Notes under the pieces: model-generated
Databases searched by the model: none
Told to the model about the DNA's origin: nothing
What the model saw: the letters and a program-made list of their open reading frames with translations, nothing else
NCBI RefSeq assembly: GCF_001426345.1
Contig: NZ_LMEM01000013.1
Coordinates: forward strand, 1-64,000
Direction of reading: 5' to 3'
Length of the DNA: 64,000 bases
Source: Devosia sp. Root436
GTDB lineage: Bacteria > Pseudomonadota > Alphaproteobacteria > Rhizobiales > Devosiaceae
Translations under genes and position numbers: made by a program
In this document: in pieces, positions 1 to 8,514 of the stretch
Position numbering within the stretch: the first letter of the stretch is position 1
How the letters are laid out: every line of letters starts with the position of its first letter

Positions 1-8
1 GCCGTTGA

Positions 9-635
9 CCCCCGAAGAGATCAGCAGTCTCTAATGGCTGCATCAACAGGCCGGACAGAAGACTGCACCCGACCAATGCGCCAGAACGTCGAATTATCTC
101 TTGCAATGCGGGAGCCATCCACAGAGGCGTTCGGGGCTTCAAGTTCCACCCGACCTACCAGGCCTTCTACCCAAATGACCGCGCGGCCTATCCCCTCTAC
201 GAGGCGATCCAGGAAGCCGGTGTGCCGGCCCTGTTCCATACCGGCCAGACCGGGGTGGGCGCCGGCATGCGCGGAGGCTATGGCCTGCGCCTCAAATATT
301 CCAACCCGATGTATATCGACGACGTCGCCGCCGATTTCCCCGACCTCAAGATCATCATGGCCCACCCCTCCTTCCCCTGGCAGGAAGAGGCTCTGGCCGT
401 CGCGACCCACAAGCCCAACGTCTACATCGACCTCTCGGGTTGGTCGCCGAAATACTTTCCGCCGATCCTCGTTAAATACGCCAACAGCCTCCTCAGGGAG
501 CGGATGCTGTTCGGCTCGGACTGGCCCGCCATCCTGCCGGATCGCTGGCTCACCGATTTCGAGAAACTGGATATCAAGCCGGAGGTTCGACCGTTGATCC
601 TCAAGGAGAACGCGCGCCGCCTGCTCGGAATCTAA
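9..635 (+). CDS. Amidohydrolase family protein, C-terminal part; 5' end disrupted or off-window
   Basis: This is the C-terminal half of a metal-dependent amidohydrolase (amidohydrolase_2 type, TIM-barrel hydrolase). From about position 123 the frame reads RGVRGFKFHPTYQ, then LFHTGQTG, IIMAHPSFPW, VYIDLSGW and LLFGSDWP-like motifs (here MLFGSDWP), and it ends LKENARRLLGI, a normal family C-terminus. The same frame has a TGA at 6-8 and no ATG until 222, although homology clearly begins well before 222. A VDPRR motif typical of the segment just upstream is readable in another frame at 4-18, about 40 codons before RGVRG. The gene may therefore be frameshifted. It precedes a TRAP operon, a common pairing for acid or lactone catabolism. 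The substrate is unknown. The family call is firm; intactness is not. Confidence 0.75.
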   Translation, partial: PPKRSAVSNGCINRPDRRLHPTNAPERRIISCNAGAIHRGVRGFKFHPTYQAFYPNDRAAYPLYEAIQEAGVPALFHTGQTGVGAGMRGGYGLRLKYSNPMYIDDVAADFPDLKIIMAHPSFPWQEEALAVATHKPNVYIDLSGWSPKYFPPILVKYANSLLRERMLFGSDWPAILPDRWLTDFEKLDIKPEVRPLILKENARRLLGI

Positions 636-692
636 CCACAAGACCGCAAAAATGCGGCTGGAGACTAGAAACCAAGAGAGAGTGCGGTCGGA

Positions 693-711
693 TCCTCCGG
701 CCGCGGGAGGA
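693..711 (+). promoter_or_regulatory. Hairpin sequestering the dctP Shine-Dalgarno
   Basis: TCCTCC at 693-698 is exactly complementary to GGAGGA at 706-711, with a 7-base loop. The right arm is the ribosome-binding site of the TRAP binding-protein gene that starts at 716, so the left arm acts as a local anti-SD. The stem is only 6 bp but GC-rich. A translational effect is inferred, not shown. Confidence 0.4.
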
Positions 712-715
712 CAGA

Positions 716-1840
716 ATGAATAAGCTTGCAAAACTGCTCGCCGTTGCGTCGCTGGCCGCTATTGCTGCCGGCACCGCCGCCGATGCGCGTGAACTGCGTC
801 TCGCTTCAGGTGCGCCGCCGGCCCACCCGGCGACCGACCCCATGTATAACAGCTTCATGGAATTCCTGCCCGAAGAGACCAATGGCGAACTGACGGGCCT
901 GATGATCGGCCCCGAAGTGGTCGGCATTGTTGCCGTCAAGCAGGCGCTGCAATCTTCGCTGGCCGAAGTGGGCAACGTGCTGCCGCTCTTCGCTGCGGGC
1001 GACCTGCCCAATACGGTGTTGACGGCCGATCTGGCGTTCCTTGCTACCACGCCCCATGCCATGGGCGCGGCGGTGACCGAATATGTGGTGACCTGCGAAG
1101 AATGCCAGGCCGAGTTCAAGGCCATGGGCGGCGTATTCCTCGGCGCCGGCTCGTCCGACATCTACGTGCTGCTGACCACCAAGCCGGTCAATTCCCTGGC
1201 CGACCTGCAGGGCCTGCGCCTGCGTTCGGGTGGCGCACCCTATGCCCGCTGGGCCGAAGCGCTCGGCGCCGCACCGGCCCAGGTGCCGGTCAGCGACACC
1301 TTCGAATCCATGTCCCAGGGCGTGCTCGATGGCACCATGGCTTCGGTGTCGGACCTGATCTCCTATCGCCTGGTGGACGTGGCCAAGTATATCATCGACC
1401 TGCCGCTCGGCACCTATCACACCACGTCCAACTTCACCGTCGCCAGCGGTACCTGGGCCGAACTGACGCCCGAATTGCGGGCCGGCCTGACCCGCGCCGC
1501 CAACCGCTCCAGCGCGCTCTTCACCCAGAGCTGGGGCTATGACCGCGCTGCCGCTGCCCGCCAGGCCGCGCTCGATGCCGGCATGGAGATCATCCCGGCC
1601 AGCCAGGACCTGCTCGACGCCACCAACGAGTTCCGCTTCACCGACGTTGCCTCGGCCATCGAGGTGGCCGAAAGTCAGCTCGGCGTCACCGGCGCGGCCG
1701 AAAAGATCGCCCGCTTCCAGGCCCTGGTCGAAAAGTGGACCGCCATAACCGACGCCGCCAATGGCGATGTCGATGCCATTGCGGCGGCCGTGCAGACGGA
1801 AGTCTGGGACAAGGTGGACTGGTCCACCTACGGCCTCTGA
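716..1840 (+). CDS. dctP: TRAP transporter solute-binding protein (DctP family)
   Basis: Periplasmic receptor of a tripartite ATP-independent transporter, 374 aa. It delivers an organic acid or similar anion to the DctQM membrane subunits encoded next. A Sec signal peptide covers about residues 1-25 (MNKLAKLLAVASLAAIAAG, cleavage near ADA). The mature protein carries the family core LQGLRLRSGG followed by SDTFESMSQGVLDG, where the conserved Arg normally contacts the ligand carboxylate. The ATG at 716 follows GGGAGGA at an ideal distance. It is first in a three-gene TRAP operon (gap of 73 bp to dctQ). The ligand cannot be read from sequence; the amidohydrolase upstream hints at a carboxylate released by hydrolysis. 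Confidence 0.92.
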   Translation: MNKLAKLLAVASLAAIAAGTAADARELRLASGAPPAHPATDPMYNSFMEFLPEETNGELTGLMIGPEVVGIVAVKQALQSSLAEVGNVLPLFAAGDLPNTVLTADLAFLATTPHAMGAAVTEYVVTCEECQAEFKAMGGVFLGAGSSDIYVLLTTKPVNSLADLQGLRLRSGGAPYARWAEALGAAPAQVPVSDTFESMSQGVLDGTMASVSDLISYRLVDVAKYIIDLPLGTYHTTSNFTVASGTWAELTPELRAGLTRAANRSSALFTQSWGYDRAAAARQAALDAGMEIIPASQDLLDATNEFRFTDVASAIEVAESQLGVTGAAEKIARFQALVEKWTAITDAANGDVDAIAAAVQTEVWDKVDWSTYGL

Positions 1841-1913
1841 GCCACGAGCCCGTGGGTGGTGATCCGCCCGCGGGCATCTTTTCCCCGATATCGACTTCGT
1901 GGAGTCAAAAGCG

Positions 1914-2411
1914 ATGCGCGAGAGTCTTGACCGGCTGGTCGTCCGGATATCCGACGGCCTGGCGCTGCTGGCCGCCGTTGGCGTGGTGGCGATGCTGGTT
2001 CACATCACGGCCTATGTCGTCATGCGGCAGCTCACCCATTCGCCGGTTCCGGCCACGGTGGAGATCGTGTCCTACTACTACATGATCCTCATCGCCTTCC
2101 TGCCCCTCGCCTGGGCGGAGCGGCGCGGCGAGATGATTTCCATCGAAATTCTCGCGCCGCTGATGAAGGGCCGCATCGGCCGCATCAATGAGATATTCGT
2201 CGCCCTGGTGACCGCCGGTGTCTATGCCGCGCTGACCTATACGACCTGGGTGGTGGCCATGCGTGAATTTTCCGCCCGCAGCTTCGTGCTTTCCCTCAGC
2301 GTCGTCATACCCGTGTGGCCCGGCTACTTCGTGCTGCCCGTCGGTTTTGGCTTGGCAGCACTGGTCACGCTCTATCGGGGCCTGATGCCCAAGCAAGGAA
2401 CAGCGGAATGA
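1914..2411 (+). CDS. dctQ: TRAP transporter small permease (DctQ family)
   Basis: Small membrane subunit, 165 aa, with about four hydrophobic segments (LALLAAVGVVAMLVHITAYV; YYYMILIAFLPLAW; ALVTAGVYAALTYTTWVV; a C-terminal segment around PVWPGYFVLPVGFG). The LAWAERRGEMISIEI region matches the family hallmark (W-x-E-R-R-G-E-M-I). It joins the large permease to form the transport unit. A GTG at 1899 would add five residues, but GGAG at 1901-1904 lies nine bases before the ATG at 1914, so that ATG is preferred. Its last codons overlap the next gene (ATGA), which indicates translational coupling. Confidence 0.9.
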   Translation: MRESLDRLVVRISDGLALLAAVGVVAMLVHITAYVVMRQLTHSPVPATVEIVSYYYMILIAFLPLAWAERRGEMISIEILAPLMKGRIGRINEIFVALVTAGVYAALTYTTWVVAMREFSARSFVLSLSVVIPVWPGYFVLPVGFGLAALVTLYRGLMPKQGTAE

Positions 2412-3712
2412 ACCTCACTCTTGGTCTTGCCGGCCTCGCCTTCCTGTTCGTGCTGCTGGCGCTGCAGGTGCCTATCGCCATTGCCATGATGGCCATCGCC
2501 TTTGCCGGCGTGTGGGCCATGCTGGGCCTGGCGCCCGCCATCGGCATCCTCGCCAACACCCCCTACGAATTCATCGCCAGCTGGACGCTGTCGGCCGTGC
2601 CCATGTTCCTGCTGATGGGCTTCATCGCCTATCACGGCGGGCTGACTTCGGGCCTGTTCGATGCCGCCAAGCTCGGGCTGCGCAAAGTGCCGGGGGGGCT
2701 GGGCATTGCCGCCATCGTCGCCTGCTCCGGCTTTGCCTCGGTCTGCGGATCGAGCCTGGCCACTGCCGCCTCGCTGGGCCGCATCGCCATCCCCGAAATG
2801 GTCCGCGCCGGCTACAAGCCCAGTTTCGCCACCGGCGCCCTGGCGGCGGGCGGCACCATCGGCGCGCTGATCCCGCCCTCCATCCTGATGATCATCTATG
2901 GCGTCTTTTCCGAAACTTCGGTGACGGCGGTCTTCATGGGCGGCGTTTCGGTGGGCCTGCTGACGGCGGCGAGTTACATTCTCGTCATCGTGCTGATCGC
3001 CTGGCTACGCAAGGATATCATCCCCGCCAAGGCGGTGGGTGTCGACGAGCTCGATGGCCGCAAGGTGCTGCTCAATGTCTGGCCGATCCTGGCGCTGATC
3101 CTGCTGGTTTTCGGCGGACTGTTCTCGGGCCTGTTCACCGCCACCGAGGCCGGCGCCATCGGGGCCGCGGGCGCCATCGGCCTCGTCGCCATCACCGGAC
3201 GGCTCAAATGGGCCGTGCTGCGGCAGTCGATCCTCGAAACGCTGGGCACCTGCGCCTCGCTGTTCATCATCGGCGTCGGCGCAGTGATGTTCACCCGCTT
3301 TCTCGGCCTCAGCGGCGCCGCCGGGCTGATCAGCGGCGCGGTGCAGAGCTATGATCTCAACTATTTCGAGCTGATGTTCGTCATCGTGGTGATCTATCTG
3401 ATCCTGGGCATGTTCATGGAGCCGTTCGGCGCCATGCTGGTCACCCTGCCTGTGCTGATGCCAGTGCTCGATGCGCAGAACATCAACATGGTCTGGTTCG
3501 GCGTATTCCTGGTCAAGCTGCTCGAAATCGGCATGATCACGCCGCCTTTGGGCATGAACGTCTTCGTCATCCGTAACGTCGCCGGCGAATATGCGTCGCT
3601 GACCGACGTGTTCAAGGGCGTCACCCTGTTCCTGCTCGCCGACCTGGTGGTCGTCACCGCAATCGTGGTGTTCCCCGATATCATCCTGTTCCTGCCCGAA
3701 ATGGTACGTTAG
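2408..3712 (+). CDS. dctM: TRAP transporter large permease (DctM family)
   Basis: Large membrane subunit, 434 aa, with roughly 11-12 transmembrane segments. It forms the sodium-coupled transport channel of the TRAP system. Family features are the CGSSLATAASLGRIAIPEM stretch, GGTIGALIPPSILMIIYG, and near the C-terminus EIGMITPPLGMNVFV. The start ATG at 2408 overlaps the dctQ stop (ATGA), with AAGGA just upstream; a longer in-frame extension into dctQ is unlikely. It is the last gene of the operon, and a stem-loop overlaps its stop codon. Confidence 0.95.
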   Translation: MNLTLGLAGLAFLFVLLALQVPIAIAMMAIAFAGVWAMLGLAPAIGILANTPYEFIASWTLSAVPMFLLMGFIAYHGGLTSGLFDAAKLGLRKVPGGLGIAAIVACSGFASVCGSSLATAASLGRIAIPEMVRAGYKPSFATGALAAGGTIGALIPPSILMIIYGVFSETSVTAVFMGGVSVGLLTAASYILVIVLIAWLRKDIIPAKAVGVDELDGRKVLLNVWPILALILLVFGGLFSGLFTATEAGAIGAAGAIGLVAITGRLKWAVLRQSILETLGTCASLFIIGVGAVMFTRFLGLSGAAGLISGAVQSYDLNYFELMFVIVVIYLILGMFMEPFGAMLVTLPVLMPVLDAQNINMVWFGVFLVKLLEIGMITPPLGMNVFVIRNVAGEYASLTDVFKGVTLFLLADLVVVTAIVVFPDIILFLPEMVR

Positions 3713-3729
3713 GCTCCTCGGGGCCTAAC
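3708..3729 (+). terminator. Possible terminator of the TRAP operon
   Basis: GTTAGGC at 3708-3714 pairs with GCCTAAC at 3723-3729 around an 8-base loop, and the dctM TAG lies inside the left arm. The T-run after it is weak (ATCTT), so efficiency is uncertain. Confidence 0.45.
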
Positions 3730-3742
3730 ATCTTGCTGCGCC

Positions 3743-3784
3743 AGTATTATTCCAGCGACTGAAAGTTCTTGGAATAATAATACT
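3743..3784. repeat. AT-rich inverted repeat, possible operator
   Basis: TATTATTCCA at 3745-3754 is exactly inverted as TGGAATAATA at 3770-3779 with a 15-base spacer. The outer ends also match (AGTATTATTCCA against TGGAATAATAATACT, allowing one extra ATA unit). This A+T-rich patch stands out in a GC-rich region. It lies between the TRAP operon and the large secreted-protein gene, about 140 bp before its start. It could be a regulator-binding site or a second terminator stem; there is no T-run. Confidence 0.5.
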
Positions 3785-3924
3785 TGATTGAATATTTGAT
3801 CGGGCGTTGAGTAAGCGCCGTGGTCGCGGGAGCTGGATTGTCATCTGCTTGGCCGGCGTCGTTGCCGTAACGACGCCGCGCCGTGCCGATGGGCATGGCC
3901 AGACCCGGACGACGGGGGACAGCC

Positions 3925-6900
3925 ATGCTCAGAACGCTCTTGCTTGCCATGCCGATTGTTCTGGCCGGTCCCGGCGCCGCCCTCGGCCAGCAATTGCCCG
4001 CCGGCATCATCGATCTCGGCGATGCCGTGGTGACCGGCTTTTCCGGCACCGTCGCGCCCGATCCGCTGACCTTGCCCGACGATGCCCAGCCCATCGACGA
4101 GACGCTGATCGATCTCGACGGCATTGCTGCCCGCATCGTCGGCCTCGCCGCGCCCGGTTATATCTGGGACGCCCGCGCCTCGGTCGCGCCTGATCTGCAT
4201 CTGGTGCTGGCCCGCGACGTCGGCCAGGTCTTCGGCGTCACCCTCGACGATGCCGAATATCCCAATATCTATCTCACCGCGACCTCGGCCTATGGCCTGC
4301 CCATCGTCGCAGCCGATACCGACAATGATGGCCGCCCCGAGCGCCTGCTCGAAGGCGAACCGGGCGCCACCTTCATGCCCGGTCTCTGGGGGCCCGACGG
4401 CGGCCCCGGCAGCATCTGGAAGGTCGATGGCGTTACCGGTGCGGTCACGCTCTTTGCCGATGTGACCCTCGATGGCGCCGCCAATCCCGGCGCTGCCCTC
4501 GGCAATATCGCCTATGACGCGGCCCATGCGCAGCTTTTCGTTTCCGACCGTGCTACCGGCATGATCCACCGCTTCGGTCTCGATGGCGCCGAGCTGGAAC
4601 TTTTCGATCACGGCGTCGCCGGCCGCGGTGCCGCCGGCCTGCCGCCGGTACCCTATGATCCGGCCGGCGCGCTCGACATCACCCGGGGCGATTTCGATAC
4701 CGAGGACCCCGACAGCTGGGGCTATGCCGACCCCGACCGCCAGGTCTGGGGTCTCGCCGTGCATGATGGCCGCCTCTACTACGCGGTGCTCGATGACAGC
4801 CAGGTCTGGTCGGTCGGCATCGACCCGCAAACGGGCGCCTTCGCCACCGATCCGCGCTGGGAACTCGACGTGCCCAAGCGTCCCTCCAAGCTCCCCGTTA
4901 GCGATATCGTCTTCACCGAATTGGGCGCAATGATCCTGGCGCAGCGCGGCGAGATTACCGCCACCTATGACTATACCGGCTTCGCCGAAACCGGCGAGGC
5001 GCGCACCTATCGCTACTGGCTCGAAAGCCCCGACGACCCGGCGACACCCGGCCGCTGGATCGAAGAGCCTGAGGAATATGCCATCGGCTTCGGTGGCGAC
5101 AACCGGCGCAGCGAAGGCGGCGTGGATATCGGCTACGGCTATGACCAGAACGGCCTCCTCGATCTGACCTATTGCCAAGCCTCCCTGCTCAGCACCGCCG
5201 ACGACCTGCGCCAGGACGACGACCTTGCCGACCAGTTGTTGGCTGGCGGCCCCCTGGCCATCGACGGGCTGCAGGTCGGACCCGCCGGTCCGGTCAAACC
5301 CGAAAACACCCCGCCCTGGTTCAGCTATATGCTCGATCTCGGTCCGCTCCCCGGCACCACTGAGGTCAACGGCCACGAGGGCGATGTGGCGGTCTACCGC
5401 CGCGGCTGCGGCGCCCCACCCTATATCGGCACCTATGGCGGCGCCGGCTACGAAACCGATCCGCCCTATGTCAGCTATCCCGAAGACCCGGAACATCCCG
5501 ACACGCCCGACGAGCCTGATGATCCCGAGGATCCCACCTGCCTGGGCGATGACTGTGCGCTGCCTGAATTCGACATAATCAAGACCTGCCAGGCCTGCGC
5601 CATCGATCCCGAAACCGGCCTGCCGCGCTGCCTGTGCCTCATCACCGTCACCTCCAACGGCGTGCCCTTTGCCGGCGACCTGGTGGTGGACGAGCAGATG
5701 ATGTTCGGCAGCAATCTGGCCAGCCAGACCATCATCTCGCTCGGTTCGGCCGATCCCTGGACCTGCACCCAGCCCCCCTTCGCCCCCGCGGATCCGGCGC
5801 AATGCAGGATCGACTGGCAAAGCCTGTCCGCGCTGGGAAACAGTTCGTCGATCGCGGTCGAGATCGAACTGCCCGACCAGGGTGCTGCGGTCGACGCCAC
5901 CAATTGCGCCCTGCTGACCCTTGATGACGATGAGGTCGGCTATTCCTGCACCGACCTCGTCAACGAGGAACTCCGCGATATCGACGTGCGGCTCGACAAG
6001 ACCTGGGAACCCGGCGCCGTGGCCGGGGCAGGGACCTTCGTGCTGACGGTCGGCAATGTCGAGGATGCCTTCGACGCCACTGCGGCGCTCAGCGTCACCG
6101 ACACCATTCCCGCCGGCATCACCATCACGGCCGCCTCCGGCGCCGACTGGACCTGCGCCCCCATCCCGGCCACCGGCCCGGCCAGCATCACCTGCCAGTT
6201 CACCGGCAGCGGCATCATGGCCAGCGGCGCCACCTCCGAAATCCGGCTCGACGCCACCATCGACGAAACAGGCACGTTCGAAAATTGCGCCACCGTCGGC
6301 GTGCTGCCCGCATCGGGGCTGGCCGACAGCTACGGTCTCAACGACGAAAGCTGCGTCACCGTGGTCGAGGACGACGACGATTTCGATGAACCCGACGACG
6401 AACCCGAATACGATCCGTCCTGCGGCACCAATGTCATCTTCGTGGTCGACGAATCCCGTTCCATCGCCGATGCCAACGCCACCTATTACGTCAACAATGC
6501 CCTGACCAATGCCGCCAATATCTTCAACAGCAACGGCGCGCAGGCCGCGGTGATCCGCTTCTCGGACAGTGCGGTGGTCAGCTACCCGATGGGCTCGGGC
6601 ACCTTCCCGCTGGTGACAAACGGCTACAACCCCGCCGCCGGCGGCGGCACCAATTGGGAAGCGGCCCTGCTGGCGGCCAATGGGCTGCTGCCCAGCCCCA
6701 ATACCATCATCGTCTTCATCACCGACGGTACCCCTACCGCCTATCTCGATGGCAGCGGCAATGTCGCCTACACCACCAATTCGGTGCTGGCGACCAACGA
6801 AGCCATCGCGGCGGTCAACCTCATCTACGGCCAGGGCACGCCCATTGTCGGCATCGGCATCGGCAGTGTCTCGACCCATCTCGATGCACTGCTGGGCACC

Positions 6901-8307
6901 AGCTCCCTTTCCAGCAGCTATGGTTCGCTCGATGCCGATCTGACCACGCTGGCCCGCAATGCCTGCGCCGATCTCTACCTCACCAAGACCATCAATCCTG
7001 GTTATGTCGACTTCCACTATGTCAGCGGCGACGTCATCGCCACGGTGACCCTCTCGGTCACCAACACGTCGACATCCGCGCTGACCAGTGTGACGGTCGA
7101 GGACGAACTGCCGGTCGATCTCACCAATCCCACCGCTTTCAGCCAGCCGGCGACGGTCAGCGGCAGCACGGTGAGCTGGACCATTCCCACCATCGCCGCC
7201 GGCGCCACCGCCACCCTCAGTTTCCAGACGACGCTGGTGCCCAATCCGGCCCCGACGCCCAACTGGCGGTGCCTGGCCAATTACGCCCAGGTGACCGCAT
7301 CCGACAGCGCGCTGAATTCAGTCCCCGGCAACATGGCCAGCGCCCTGCTTGGCCCGGTGCACGAGCATGACGAGGCCTCGGCCAGCCTCTGCGTCCGCGA
7401 CAAGGAGCCGGTGACCCCGCCCGATTGCGGCTCATCCTATCTATGGGTGACCAAGAAGACCGATTTTCCCGAAGTCTGCGTCCCCGGCGGCAGTCCCGCC
7501 TGCAGCTTCACCATCACCGTGCGGGCCCAGTGCAAGGATTTCAGCGGTCCCGTGCTGTTCGGCGACGGCGTTTCCAATGCCGGGACCGGGGTAACCGCCC
7601 CGATTTCGAGCATCACCAATACGGCCCTGCCCACCATCTGCGCATGGCCTGCCGATTGGAGCGGCACTTCCACGCCATCGGAGTGCCTGGCCAATCTCAG
7701 CCTGCCGGTCAACCAGTCCATCACCTTCTCGGTGACGCTGGATGACCCGCTTCCTGCCGGCAGCGGCTATCGCAACTGCTTCGTCGCCGATGGCAAGACC
7801 ACGGTGCCGCCAGACTATGAAGCGGCGCTTGCCGACGTGAACCCGACCACCGCGCCAACAGGCGGGCAATGGGGCAATTGCGCGCCCTTCAGCGTCGCCG
7901 GTCCTCCCCTGCCGATTCCGCGCCCGCCGCAGCCCGATGACAAGCGCGCCATCTCCTGCAACGCCCCGGCCCAGCCCAGCGCCGATGGCACGGTCTGCAT
8001 CTGCCCGCGCGGCACCAGGGCGCAGGGCAACCAATGCGTCGCCACCGATGAGCCCCCGGTTCGGCCCGAGCCCATCCAGTGCAACCCGCCCGCCGTGCCC
8101 AACAATGCGGGAACCGCCTGTGTCTGCCCGCCGGGCACCATCCCCCTCGGCAATCGCTGCATCACGCCCGAACTGCCCGATGTTCTGGTCCCCAAAGCTG
8201 AACCCAAGCGTGAACCGGAGCCGCGCAAGGAACCCGCCGCCCCGGCCGCTCCGGCAGCGCCTGTTCTGGTCCTGCCCAAACTGCCCGGCGGCCTGTTCGG
8301 CGGTTGA
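3925..8307 (+). CDS. Large secreted protein with von Willebrand A domain, DUF11-like modules and Cys-Pro C-terminal repeats
   Basis: 1460 aa, predicted exported: MLRTLLLAMPIVLAGPGAALG is a clear signal peptide. The ATG at 3925 sits behind GGGGGAC; an in-frame ATG at 3883 would bury the signal. Order: residues about 80-415 resemble a beta-propeller-like repeat domain; 518-539 is an acidic Pro/Asp/Glu linker; 686-812 is a DUF11-like module (KTWEPGAVAGAGTF, VTDTIPAGITI); 833-1015 is a VWA domain with an intact MIDAS (DESRS, then GGTNW, then FITDG); 1018-1125 is a second DUF11-like module; 1169-1300 is Cys-containing; 1343-1414 has two copies of a C-x-P...C-x-CP-x-GT...GN-x-C motif, followed by a Pro/Lys/Glu tail. 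Likely a surface adhesin or matrix protein; the exact role is unknown. Confidence 0.8.
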   Translation: MLRTLLLAMPIVLAGPGAALGQQLPAGIIDLGDAVVTGFSGTVAPDPLTLPDDAQPIDETLIDLDGIAARIVGLAAPGYIWDARASVAPDLHLVLARDVGQVFGVTLDDAEYPNIYLTATSAYGLPIVAADTDNDGRPERLLEGEPGATFMPGLWGPDGGPGSIWKVDGVTGAVTLFADVTLDGAANPGAALGNIAYDAAHAQLFVSDRATGMIHRFGLDGAELELFDHGVAGRGAAGLPPVPYDPAGALDITRGDFDTEDPDSWGYADPDRQVWGLAVHDGRLYYAVLDDSQVWSVGIDPQTGAFATDPRWELDVPKRPSKLPVSDIVFTELGAMILAQRGEITATYDYTGFAETGEARTYRYWLESPDDPATPGRWIEEPEEYAIGFGGDNRRSEGGVDIGYGYDQNGLLDLTYCQASLLSTADDLRQDDDLADQLLAGGPLAIDGLQVGPAGPVKPENTPPWFSYMLDLGPLPGTTEVNGHEGDVAVYRRGCGAPPYIGTYGGAGYETDPPYVSYPEDPEHPDTPDEPDDPEDPTCLGDDCALPEFDIIKTCQACAIDPETGLPRCLCLITVTSNGVPFAGDLVVDEQMMFGSNLASQTIISLGSADPWTCTQPPFAPADPAQCRIDWQSLSALGNSSSIAVEIELPDQGAAVDATNCALLTLDDDEVGYSCTDLVNEELRDIDVRLDKTWEPGAVAGAGTFVLTVGNVEDAFDATAALSVTDTIPAGITITAASGADWTCAPIPATGPASITCQFTGSGIMASGATSEIRLDATIDETGTFENCATVGVLPASGLADSYGLNDESCVTVVEDDDDFDEPDDEPEYDPSCGTNVIFVVDESRSIADANATYYVNNALTNAANIFNSNGAQAAVIRFSDSAVVSYPMGSGTFPLVTNGYNPAAGGGTNWEAALLAANGLLPSPNTIIVFITDGTPTAYLDGSGNVAYTTNSVLATNEAIAAVNLIYGQGTPIVGIGIGSVSTHLDALLGTSSLSSSYGSLDADLTTLARNACADLYLTKTINPGYVDFHYVSGDVIATVTLSVTNTSTSALTSVTVEDELPVDLTNPTAFSQPATVSGSTVSWTIPTIAAGATATLSFQTTLVPNPAPTPNWRCLANYAQVTASDSALNSVPGNMASALLGPVHEHDEASASLCVRDKEPVTPPDCGSSYLWVTKKTDFPEVCVPGGSPACSFTITVRAQCKDFSGPVLFGDGVSNAGTGVTAPISSITNTALPTICAWPADWSGTSTPSECLANLSLPVNQSITFSVTLDDPLPAGSGYRNCFVADGKTTVPPDYEAALADVNPTTAPTGGQWGNCAPFSVAGPPLPIPRPPQPDDKRAISCNAPAQPSADGTVCICPRGTRAQGNQCVATDEPPVRPEPIQCNPPAVPNNAGTACVCPPGTIPLGNRCITPELPDVLVPKAEPKREPEPRKEPAAPAAPAAPVLVLPKLPGGLFGG

Positions 8308-8324
8308 GGAGGTGGCGCCGAAGT

Positions 8325-8448
8325 CACCTCTCCCCTGAGGGGAGAGGTCGGCGCGCAGCGCCGGGTGAGGGGTTCAGCGCCGCGTCTAGCGCTATGCCAT
8401 TCCCCGCACTGAACCCCTCACCCCACCCTCTCCCCTCAGGGGAGAGGG
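8325..8448. repeat. Family A palindromic intergenic repeat
   Basis: Opens CACCTCTCCCCTGAGGGGAG and closes CTCTCCCCTCAGGGGAGAGG, with inner GGGTGAGGGGTTC and GAACCCCTCACCC arms, so the whole element folds on itself. It separates converging genes and may act as a bidirectional terminator. Other copies are listed individually. Confidence 0.85.
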
Positions 8449-8514
8449 AGCCCGCGCTCAGTGAGCGATGGAATTCCTCCATAGGGCGATAGCCCTACCG
8501 TCGAGGGGCAGCGT

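Noticed and set aside
3841..7017. A 1058-aa open frame on the minus strand opposite the large secreted protein.
   Set aside because: It lies antisense to a gene with a signal peptide and recognisable domains; its composition is Gly/Asp/Ile/Val-rich shadow sequence with no domain.
8325..8448. Repeat arrays as a possible CRISPR.
   Set aside because: Copies are dispersed kilobases apart, palindromic along their whole length, and there are no regular spacers or cas genes.
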